Of a DNA stretch of 64,000 bases, positions 30,901 through 35,267 are shown one piece after another. The notes under the pieces are model-generated. The model searched no databases. It saw nothing but the letters and a program-made list of their open reading frames with translations, and had not been told where the DNA came from. The DNA is from Vibrio algivorus (GTDB lineage: Bacteria > Pseudomonadota > Gammaproteobacteria > Enterobacterales > Vibrionaceae), in assembly GCF_002218005.2 (NCBI RefSeq), contig NZ_AP018679.1:682001-746000 (forward strand), given 5' to 3'. How positions within the stretch are numbered: the stretch's first letter is position 1; each line of letters starts with the position of its first letter. The translations under genes were made by a program, and so were the position numbers.

Positions 30901-31394
30901 TGACCTGCAGCTGGTGCTTCTGCTTCTTGAGTTGGATCTTGTCCTGCCAAGATACTTTGTTGAATGGCTGCAATATCATCAGTTTGATTTGATTTAGAAT
31001 CTTGTTCGTCCGAATTACCAAGATTCATAATATCTTGACTAGGATCTTGCTGGTTCATTACTGAGCGTTGGATATTCGCAATATCCGATTCAGTAAAATT
31101 CGCATTTTGTGCATTTTCAGCATTAATCTGAACTTGTGGTCCCAAAGTAGTCACCACAGGTCCGGTTGCATTTGGCACAATAGAAACCGTCGATTGAGAG
31201 TCATGGATATGTACTTGTTGTCCTTGCCCCGAGACAGTTGCATTCGCCCCTGGAGTCACCAATAAAACCTCATCAGGCTTCAATTGATAATTTCCGGTAA
31301 CCAATACTGCTCCCTGACCAGCTTTAATGACAAAAACTGAACCATTTTCAACGTTAACGTTGGTGACATTTGAAGAAGGAATTTGATTTTCCAT
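15981..31394 (-). CDS. Giant LapA-type retention-module biofilm adhesin
   Basis: About 5,137 residues (over 500 kDa), predicted to be secreted by the divergent type I system and held on the outer membrane. I start at Met 31392-31394 (MENQIPSSNV); an in-frame ATG at 31469 adds 25 residues, and neither has a good ribosome site. In order: an N-terminal retention module (VENGSVFVIKAGQGAVLVTG...); two DIAxIQxS...QDPxQ peptides, the second followed by PAAG, the expected LapG cut site; nine ~310-residue modules (five near-identical, about residues 553-2067); varied Ig/cadherin-like Asp-rich domains with two TSP3-like loops (DTDGDGIQD, DTDGDGVPD); and an acidic C-terminal ~420 residues. No RTX nonapeptides and no cysteine after the start were seen. 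The modules resemble the T1SS-143 repeats of Vibrio proteins from memory. The adhesin role is inferred from the retention module and from lapG/lapD in the same locus. Confidence 0.9.
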   Translation of the reverse strand: MENQIPSSNVTNVNVENGSVFVIKAGQGAVLVTGNYQLKPDEVLLVTPGANATVSGQGQQVHIHDSQSTVSIVPNATGPVVTTLGPQVQINAENAQNANFTESDIANIQRSVMNQQDPSQDIMNLGNSDEQDSKSNQTDDIAAIQQSILAGQDPTQEAEAPAAGQAAGNTANNSFISVDYNYDAVLTKAGYDTEGFEREYRDEEDERAVLIAEGGINLDVEVTEGDLDSGVGYPTESTASVVVEKGTYALDPDSFYIPQESVDSLLSELNAEITSGGEPVEFSYDAETNTFTGMQDGEIVVSFDVDFIALPNGDLTVSITTIVNQPIDHISGDTAGMVSNQGDDIHIEFPVSGTDINGNEIKEPINVGIDVNDGANEEFGTDPGTVVNESDDLDSITHGQVPLDLGSDEIATIVFDPNQPSLEGLTSNGEPTEYTVDGNVLTVTDINGEPVLTVEVQTDGSYTVQVTGPLDQDADDITNLDLGITATDDDGDTANGTIVIKIEDGENAANVSDEVTINEGDLENPNVGNAYPVHGSSSVTIVSPDDNIDPSSLRLSEAGKAALQNEMSEVTINDGDPVTFNMTTDENGVITITGVDGDGNPVLDITMTPTMNENGDVTVVTDVNQYQPLDENDGVGDTTGLITNNGDTISVDLPLEIDDTDGDTSTIDITVNFKDGEDPSFGENTEIAEITENDGEQTANGSIEFDQGSDHVDEIVFDPNQPSLEGITSNGEATHIDTAALASDPSTLTLLDADNNPVMSVTIDADGHYTVTQYQPIDQDDSDITNIELNVSGTDDDGDTANGTIDIVIHDGANAENVTDTIDVIEGDVDTGAVDGDGNPVQTYPVEGHGSVTIESPSDNLVAGSLRLSEAGKAALQNEMSEVTINDGDPVTFNMTTDENGVITITGVDGDGNPVLDITMTPTMNENGDVTVVTDVNQYQPLDENDGVGDTTGLITNNGDTISVDLPLEIDDTDGDTSTIDITVNFKDGEDPSFGENTEIAEITENDGEQTANGSIEFDQGSDHVDEIVFDPNQPSLEGITSNGEATHIDTAALASDPSTLTLLDADNNPVMSVTIDADGHYTVTQYQPIDQDDSDITNIELNVSGTDDDGDTANGTIDIVIHDGANAENVTDTIDVIEGDVDTGAVDGDGNPVQTYPVEGHGSVTIESPSDNLVAGSLRLSEAGKAALQNEMSEVTINDGDPVTFNMTTDENGVITITGVDGDGNPVLDITMTPTMNENGDVTVVTDVNQYQPLDENDGVGDTTGLITNNGDTISVDLPLEIDDTDGDTSTIDITVNFKDGEDPSFGENTEIAEITENDGEQTANGSIEFDQGSDHVDEIVFDPNQPSLEGITSNGEATHIDTAALASDPSTLTLLDADNNPVMSVTIDADGHYTVTQYQPIDQDDSDITNIELNVSGTDDDGDTANGTIDIVIHDGANAENVTDTIDVIEGDVDTGAVDGDGNPVQTYPVEGHGSVTIESPSDNLVAGSLRLSEAGKAALQNEMSEVTINDGDPVTFNMTTDENGVITITGVDGDGNPVLDITMTPTMNENGDVTVVTDVNQYQPLDENDGVGDTTGLITNNGDTISVDLPLEIDDTDGDTSTIDITVNFKDGEDPSFGENTEIAEITENDGEQTANGSIEFDQGSDHVDEIVFDPNQPSLEGITSNGEATHIDTAALASDPSTLTLLDADNNPVMSVTIDADGHYTVTQYQPIDQDDSDITNIELNVSGTDDDGDTANGTIDIVIHDGANAENVTDTIDVIEGDVDTGAVDGDGNPVQTYPVEGHGSVTIESPSDNLVAGSLRLSEAGKAALQNEMSEVTINDGDPVTFNMTTDENGVITITGVDGDGNPVLDITMTPTMNENGDVTVVTDVNQYQPLDENDGVGDTTGLITNNGDTISVDLPLEIDDTDGDTSTIDITVNFKDGEDPSFGENTEIAEITENDGEQTANGSIEFDQGSDHVDEIVFDPNQPSLEGITSNGEATHIDTAALASDPSTLTLLDADNNPVMSVTIDADGHYTVTQYQPIDQDDSDITNIELNVSGTDDDGDTANGTIDIVIHDGANAEDVSDEVTIEEGDLENPASGNEYPVHGESSKLIPTPNDDLDPSTLQLTDEAKVILFGDGTEANPGELSEITSGGQPVDFALQENPDGSMSIVGTVDGENAITIGFEVVQGEDGEFYINTTVDQALPLDDINKDGDTSGLITNDGDVISIDLPLEISDTDGDISNIDITVNLEDGQDPSFSDDSEPVVINETDFDNIDPDTGEGNQTPGQSTGKIPSFDMGSDEIASMTFDDPQGENSGLDDITYDGGKETDYKVDGNTITVTGENDEPILSISVDTEGNYTVTQYEPIDQDAGDVDLNLSITAVDDDGDSASGSFNIVIVDPEGTDATDEINITEGDKENWADGNAYPVSGSSSVVIDSTSDDLRPDTLHIDPEVSTALEAELDGLTSNGQPIDFEIITNIDGTITITGTAGGSDILTMTMTPTVDANGNATITTDVIQNGPVDHEDGNGDSEGYVTNNGDTISIDVPLVIDDADGTSNNVDITVNIADGQDPSFGTDTGVTLEEGSDGIDSGKGHIDVDTGSDDVEDVRFASDQSQLDGITSNGQTTSVELSDDGHTLTIVDEDGNPVMEVTIDQNGDYEVNQSQPIDQISEDDDISDIPINVEVEDADGDVGKGTITIHDTDGVNAQGGGEIDAGMVEGDLTPGSESEGYPKTAQSGSTHVDAGSDDLDPSTVQVDPNVMDDLITELNSEITTKGGGSVKFSFDPETNTLTGVDASGNPVFDFHLIATPTENGGVDISVDMTQYQPIDHVDGAGDTTGYVHNDGDNITINIPIQIQDTDGDFMDESIDFNGTISDGNDIEIDSADSISVNESDIDKGGDHHAGSTPGQNGESATGTITIDSGSDYVDHYEIDVDAFNEKNSDSEGNSNITSGGTDVILVDNGDGTYSGVLVDENGNPTDDDVFNISFDNTNGSYTFEVTGAIDQPLDNGNGGQSTNIIIPIHGVDDDGDSSNTIDVNVTVNDDVPTATDINEAVEEGVGLTYLGDVLTQAGEGADGAQVTAIVVDGEEIALDTLPTETGPDGNEYYVYEVQDSDDNHQDLGTLYVSESGDVYFDPSADLDHDGSDLKENIQFIVTDGDGDTDTADVNIVVTDEGPTMEVSGGTGQEEDGRHTTDVTDNVDDNTREGIEINMTVNVGDIDEHEALGEVTITPQGEAHGVFEFNGEPITPNEDGSITIPNAAFTPIDNGDGTLSYELNGITFVPDEDFSTVDGDLGFNVSVEVTDDDHREEIANGSFNITVEGIADTPTWDMDNTDLYYETSEDSDNVKLNIDVDLNDNDGSETLEYHLQITEGEGDIYVDGEKIEPDENGVYTISADDIDKVEVDPADNWSGEMKIDAWGTSTESGDTVDGKETADSSHQTIIIDVTPDADEVSMSTNNNIKVDEDTAIHLSDVITKVNTSVDDDGSESYFVRISGLPEGATVWGVDDEGNPVELEPNADGFYVISFDDIDDTVIMPPPQSNEDFTFTVDGMSVDNADLSDTDLNDEDIWAGQDSSEINVDMHGVVDDPTIVTSGDWEVSDDGKTISTTVDEDGAATIDFSFISGEYTNSDGHGAVSEDTDTSEKVTFTTLQDIPEGVYFSDADGNPLEPTLVSTNPDLYQFDVNSLNGIQIHTNSNSADDIDIPVRVVVTEDDGDSQEYEYNIHINVNPVVDGVGKDENGNLEDYNTTSKGNEDELIKLNWDPTAQFVDNDGSEQVVGLTVNGFENYPDGYALVIGDEVLTPDENGSITLTPEQLEEAQESGLYLSMPEDADSDLHLTTDITIRDSDTENPDDNYDETTIHGNLDVDVTAVVEEDGDGVDDGGKLVIDDADGNAIADTDGDGIQDIYEDPIDEGSNEIRLSVNDIVNGSSGGNSLDWVNDDTSSDEVINKVIITFPDDLPDGFQVEGAINNGNGSFTITEDKLDDIVIKAPIGFDGDVTIHVSVTIQDQGDDANSESETVIKETDITLHFTNENDGGDGTYTPPAAGDIDDATQDQQVDASEDQEGGVNIGDLISDGFVISTDDTDGDGVPDLDNDTTSIIINADDLPEGATIDGMEYNEQTGEYVISVTPNADGSITLPPDVILNLPPDYAGDIDIPVKVVETDNDSGLSNEGSMNITVNVNPVADAPEVTITGGGDEDSLIELDLSTVIGDQNNGGINNGGDEEITDVTIKLVDPSQGEFVDENGDVIQPDANGEIHVDPNEPIYFQPAPDFSGTVDVIVTTDVTDTAMVDGEEVSNSGSFEQNVSFDVNAVNDDIEINGEVATGENPVQVTGDEGTSISFGDFTGNVTDMDGSEEIISVSITGVPDGFVIEGANNMGDGVWSLPNVISDDGQSFDLSDLSILPPNDFSGDIDLTLKVYTTDDNGDPVEKDVPVNIHVDAKADAVNTDVDASVSGDEDSANGITININAHAVDDENSVTDPASNVHEGAPEQVQVTISNVPDGATFGFPEGSDGEIIQNPDGTVTIISDGSDLDSIIFYPPEDGNSDNMTVGGEDWDGTLDLAIQGNDNGDTSGPVENVTVDIDIKAENDAAVNTAPDNVSASQDGSPTLIEGIQISDVDSGEGKGDYTVSFNAQGGTLALPEGTDTTGLNITDDGNGNYTIEGSIDDINAALSGGVVYTPNEGTEGDQTISITTTDNGDADGNDKQTTISEITVNDVVSYDPEEVADSEVPPSSYNAVYTGQNNPQELRSHLASAAAQINTASVVPLTALLLGAEVVANEGETLELNHLGGAQVVDENNQPLGMASDDGSVTLTSDQVAEAYVQQQVESKHTEFTVVTKSADNRIVGEHNVSTASFNTTGLDSQRDVSSQNNSSASDNNAENVKAAAVGDAEHAIEAQNVSDLLAANPEIVEQLAENAEQLSDDLHAIVDEVSALSQDKLDEAIVDKVSELQQDMNDASSQDLSLMDNPSDHADELTSNEDSANYYEQSQQDDEIALTNEDAQDFDDANQDDGFFDEDDSFDWDHLAANGLDDELNDDASGMKIADDLMTIHSDTDFDVADLLDQDDQNDNFDMDKLLGDAAASSAADIGKPEEASADDLASTQPLDQPDVSGMGMDLSGLHDTSSAGHIINDLFDPNQIKPTDS
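25192..29738. repeat. Five near-identical 939-bp tandem repeats inside the adhesin gene
   Basis: Period 939 bp (313 codons). Copies begin at 25192, 26131, 27070, 28009 and 28948; the last ends at 29738, so 4.84 units. Only a few substitutions are visible over 4.5 kb, for example at 25286, 25644, 29370, 29632 and 29700. Flanking modules at both ends are clearly diverged versions of the same unit, so the array was expanded recently or is kept uniform by recombination. Each unit encodes one full adhesin module. Confidence 0.95.
30903..30914 (-). other. Predicted LapG cleavage site (PAAG) in the adhesin
   Basis: Encodes Pro-Ala-Ala-Gly at about residues 161-164 of the adhesin. The context AIQQSILAGQDPTQEAEAPAAG followed by NNSFISVDY aligns with the Pseudomonas LapA segment around its TAAG site, where LapG cuts between the two alanines. 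The threonine is proline here. Confidence 0.75.
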
Positions 31395-31826
31395 AGAGCA
31401 CTCAATCTTATATTTATAGGAATTTGATTTTAAACCAGCAATAACAAGCTTAGACAAAGCTAAAAACATATTTCATCATATTAATGAAAAGTGCCAAATT
31501 ATAGCCTTGCAATATATAGATAAAACTATTCTAAATTATATCACTCACTGTAGTTTCATTCAATTTGTTCACACTTGAGTCACTATAAAACGTGATACTT
31601 TGATGTAGAAAGAATCGTTTTAAAATCAAGTAATTCAAGAAATAATTCAACCATGAATACAGGTGACTTAAAACATAATTCCTATATGATATACTGAAAC
31701 AAATACCATCAATTCATCGCAATGATTTGTCTTGCAAAATTAATGGTAAAAACAGTTAGTTATCAATATAAAATTAACTTAATACCATCTAATGGTTAAC
31801 AAATTGCGCTTGCTCTTGGTAATTCA
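31395..31826. other. Divergent promoter region of the adhesin and lapC
   Basis: About 430 AT-rich bp between the adhesin (leftward) and lapC (rightward) starts. No strong consensus promoter or named operator could be assigned by eye. It is the natural control point for both halves of the adhesion system. Confidence 0.4.
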
Positions 31827-33221
31827 ATGAAAAAAAAACTCACAACCGAACAACTCGACTTCGTCGATGACAAATCGTCAGCACTAATGCTCAGCACCAC
31901 CTATACGACCAAGATTATGCTCTGGACAATCGTGGCCTTTTTCATTATTGCTGTCACCTGGGCATCTCTGACTAAACTTGATAAAGTAACCACAGGGAGC
32001 GGTAGAGTTATTCCCTCAACTCAGATGCAAGTGATACAAAACCTTGAAGGCGGCATTGTTAAACAAGTCATTGTTCGTGAAGGTCAACCAGTTAAAAAAG
32101 GCCAACGCCTACTTTTAATTGATGACACACAAGCTCGCTCTGATTTTCAAGGTAAAGCTTCTGACATTGCCAATATGCAAGCGGATCAATTTCGCTTAAA
32201 AGCACAAATTGCCGCAATTAAAATTGATAAGCAAAAAGCGAAGCAAATGAATAGTTGGGAAGATAGCGTTATTATTGATGAATCACTTGTTCCCTCTTTT
32301 GATAAAGATTTTGCCCAAAAACACCCTATCTTAGTCGCTCGCCAATTGAATGAATATCAAGGTAACGTCTCGAATCTAGAAAACCAATTATCAGTTGCAA
32401 GGCAACAAGTCACACAAAAGCAACGTGAACTAGATGAAAACCGATCTCGTTATCGCAATCTACAAAGTAGTTATAATGTAGCAAATCACGAATTTAAAAT
32501 TACAGAGCCTTTAGCAAAAGATGGCGTGGTTCCTGAAATTGAATTATTAAAATTACGACGCCAGCTTATCGATACTCGCCGTGATCTGACTTCAACTAAA
32601 ATGCAGATCCCTGTAGCAGAGTCAGCTGTTCATGAAGCTATATTAAAATACCTAGATATTGCTTTGAACTATCGTAGTGACAACCAAAATGAATTGAATA
32701 AGGTTAGTGCTCAATTATCTAGCCAAAGTGAATCTCAAGTTGGCTTGCAAGATAAAGTAAACCGTACCGTCGTCACTTCTCCTGTTACTGGTACTATTCA
32801 AAAGATTTATATCAATACTATCGGTGGTGTTATCCAACCAGGTATGGATCTAATCGAAATCGTACCGACAGAAGATACGTTACTGATTGAAGCGAAAATT
32901 GCTCCTCAGGATATTGGTTTCTTACACCCTGGATTACCAGCGTTAATTAAATTTACTGCCTACAATTTCTCTACCTACGGTGGTCTTGACGGTACTGTTG
33001 AAACAATCAGTGCAGACACTATACAAGATGACGAAGGTAATAGTTTCTACCAAGTTAAAATTCGAACGCATGAAAGTGTGTTAACCAGTAAAGACGGAAC
33101 ATCTCTACCAATTATTCCGGGTATGACAGCTTCCGCCGATATCATTACTGGCCAACGTACAGTAATGGGTTACTTATTGAAGCCAGTTTTAAAAGCCACT
33201 GATTCAGCACTAAGAGAGTAA
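31827..33221 (+). CDS. lapC: Type I secretion membrane fusion protein (LapC/HlyD family)
   Basis: Periplasmic adaptor of 464 residues linking the ABC exporter to the outer-membrane channel. One N-terminal transmembrane helix (about residues 31-48, IMLWTIVAFFIIAVTW) is followed by the lipoyl half-motif GRVIPSTQMQVIQNLEGGIV, a long coiled-coil hairpin (residues ~110-300), the second lipoyl half (TVVTSPVTGTIQKIYINTIG) and a beta-barrel domain. Length and order are standard for HlyD/LapC. It is the first gene of the rightward operon that continues with a LapD-like receptor and the ABC exporter. The partner is the divergent adhesin, by position. Confidence 0.92.
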   Translation: MKKKLTTEQLDFVDDKSSALMLSTTYTTKIMLWTIVAFFIIAVTWASLTKLDKVTTGSGRVIPSTQMQVIQNLEGGIVKQVIVREGQPVKKGQRLLLIDDTQARSDFQGKASDIANMQADQFRLKAQIAAIKIDKQKAKQMNSWEDSVIIDESLVPSFDKDFAQKHPILVARQLNEYQGNVSNLENQLSVARQQVTQKQRELDENRSRYRNLQSSYNVANHEFKITEPLAKDGVVPEIELLKLRRQLIDTRRDLTSTKMQIPVAESAVHEAILKYLDIALNYRSDNQNELNKVSAQLSSQSESQVGLQDKVNRTVVTSPVTGTIQKIYINTIGGVIQPGMDLIEIVPTEDTLLIEAKIAPQDIGFLHPGLPALIKFTAYNFSTYGGLDGTVETISADTIQDDEGNSFYQVKIRTHESVLTSKDGTSLPIIPGMTASADIITGQRTVMGYLLKPVLKATDSALRE

Positions 33222-33326
33222 TAACTATCATCGAGTTGTCATAATGACTTCTGCAAGCTGGTTTGCACCCAAAAAATCATCCGCTCTCTCTTGGTCTATT
33301 GAAATAATTATTAAATGAGAAATGAT

Positions 33327-35267
33327 ATGACATTATATAAACAGTTATTAACTTGGAGTAGCGGAGCATTCATCGCTATATCCATAGTGTTATTTACTCT
33401 TGAATTCCAGCACACGCGTAACGATTTAATCGAGCAGCAAGCAGTTCAGTTCAATGACACATTAGATGCTGCCACTTTTGCTCTTTCACCTTATTTGCAG
33501 GGCGAGGATACAAAAGAAGCTCAGACTATTATCAAAAAGATATTTGATAACTATAACTATCAATCAGCTACTTTAGTATCAATCACATCTGGTGAATCAA
33601 TTAATTTTGACTTCAAAGAGCCAAAAGATTCAGCACCTGGTTGGTTTATAACATTATCGAATATTGAACCTGCACAGAAAACGGTACAAATCACCTCTAA
33701 TTGGCAGCCATTAGCCAACCTAAAAGTGATCAGTCGCCCTACTTTTGTTTATGAAAAATTGTGGAATAACACTAAATCTATTCTTTTTGCTCTAACATTT
33801 TGTGGTGTAATTCTAATTGCTGGGCTATCGCTAGTCTTTCGTCGAATTTTAATGCCATTACAGGTTATTCAAATTAGCGCTCAAAATCTTGCTAACAATA
33901 AATTTGATGAAGTGCTTGAAACCTCTAAATACCAAGAATTAAACGATGTCGTTTCAGCGTTTAATCAAATGACCAAACAACTTCGTGCACACTTTGAACA
34001 ACAATCAGAAGAAGCAGACAAGCTACGTGTTCGTGCATACCAAGATCCAGTATCTGGACTTGCTAATCGAAAATACATGATGACTCAACTTGAATCTTGG
34101 ATTGAAAGTGGTGCCACTGGTGGTATCGCCCTTCTCAACGTCGACCAACTGGATGAAGTGTACTCAAAAGAAGGTTATGCCCAAGGTGATGATCTGACTC
34201 GTAGTTTCGCTACATCATTAATGGAAATTTCTTCTGATGAGTTCAATATTGCTCGTCTAAACAATTCTGAGTTTATGCTATTGGCACCCAATACTTCCGA
34301 TGAAGACATGTTAGAGCTTGGCCGTGCAATGCTGAATCGCGCTGCAGAACTGCAAAATGATCCGCTTGACGTTGCCCCCCTTCAAGCAGCAGTGGCTTTA
34401 GTTATGAAACATACTAACGATAGTATTTCAGAATTACTTGCTCGTGCCGATAATGGGCTTGTCCAAGCTCGTGCTAACCGTGAAGAACCAATATTCTTAG
34501 TTCCTGCAGATAGTCATGAAAACCAACCAAGTTTTGGTAAGCAACAATGGAAAGCCATTGTTGATGAAGCTATCGCAAATAAACAATTTACATTTAGTTA
34601 TCAAAAAGCCATCGACAGCAATAACCAAATGATGCATCAGGAAGTTTTTGCAGCCATACAAAAAGACGATACACGATACTCAGCAGGTCAATTTCTAAGT
34701 GCACTTGAAAGCCTAGATAAAGGCCAAGACTTCGACATGCACATCATTGATGCAGTATTTGAACAAATCGATATCTACGATCCAAAATACCCAATCGCGG
34801 TTAATTTAACTCAAAGCAGTGTTAATGATACTGGCTTTATGCGCTGGCTAAACCAAAAAATGGAAGCCAACCCAGAATACGCTGATCGTGTACTCTTTGA
34901 GATTCCTGAGATTTGTTTTATAAAACAACAGGATAACACTAAGTTATTGTGTAACATTATTTCTTCACACAAGTATAGTTTTGGTATCGATAACTTTGGT
35001 CATAACTTTGGCTCAATTGGCTACCTCAATGCCTATCGCCCTGCTTATGTAAAACTGGATTTTGCCTACACAACTCAGATAGATGATAACGAAAAAGCAG
35101 ATGTTGTTTTCTCCATTGCACGTACTGCGACCAATTTATCTATCACGACTATTGCTTCTCGCGTAGAAACAATGGAACAAAAAAACAAACTGATCGAGCT
35201 CGAACTTGGTGGATTCCAAGGTTTTGTTACTGAGCAAATTAATAATGTCACTGAAGGTCAGGCATAA
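33327..35267 (+). CDS. LapD-like degenerate GGDEF/EAL c-di-GMP receptor (first copy)
   Basis: Inner-membrane receptor of about 646 residues: TM1 (~10-27), periplasmic LapD-type domain (to ~150), TM2, HAMP, GGDEF-like, EAL-like. Trp126 (TSNWQP) falls where P. fluorescens LapD has Trp125, which binds LapG. The GGDEF core is NNSEF and EAL is EVF, with DDFGTG changed to DNFGHN, so neither cyclase nor phosphodiesterase activity is expected. IAVNLT, VKLDF and FQGF, which line the c-di-GMP pocket, are kept. Start chosen at 33327 because MTLYKQLLTW aligns with the other copy (MSLYNKFQIW) and GAGA precedes it; ATG 33315 is possible. The stop overlaps the lapB start (TAATG), which implies translational coupling to the exporter. 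A second paralogue follows lapG. Confidence 0.85.
   Translation: MTLYKQLLTWSSGAFIAISIVLFTLEFQHTRNDLIEQQAVQFNDTLDAATFALSPYLQGEDTKEAQTIIKKIFDNYNYQSATLVSITSGESINFDFKEPKDSAPGWFITLSNIEPAQKTVQITSNWQPLANLKVISRPTFVYEKLWNNTKSILFALTFCGVILIAGLSLVFRRILMPLQVIQISAQNLANNKFDEVLETSKYQELNDVVSAFNQMTKQLRAHFEQQSEEADKLRVRAYQDPVSGLANRKYMMTQLESWIESGATGGIALLNVDQLDEVYSKEGYAQGDDLTRSFATSLMEISSDEFNIARLNNSEFMLLAPNTSDEDMLELGRAMLNRAAELQNDPLDVAPLQAAVALVMKHTNDSISELLARADNGLVQARANREEPIFLVPADSHENQPSFGKQQWKAIVDEAIANKQFTFSYQKAIDSNNQMMHQEVFAAIQKDDTRYSAGQFLSALESLDKGQDFDMHIIDAVFEQIDIYDPKYPIAVNLTQSSVNDTGFMRWLNQKMEANPEYADRVLFEIPEICFIKQQDNTKLLCNIISSHKYSFGIDNFGHNFGSIGYLNAYRPAYVKLDFAYTTQIDDNEKADVVFSIARTATNLSITTIASRVETMEQKNKLIELELGGFQGFVTEQINNVTEGQA

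Noticed and set aside
15981..31394. RTX toxin or hemolysin
   Set aside because: No GGxGxDxxx repeats or toxin domains; retention module plus lapG and lapD indicate an adhesin.
31395..31469. 25-residue N-terminal extension of the adhesin
   Set aside because: No ribosome site, and retention modules normally start close to the beta-rich segment; kept as an alternative start only.
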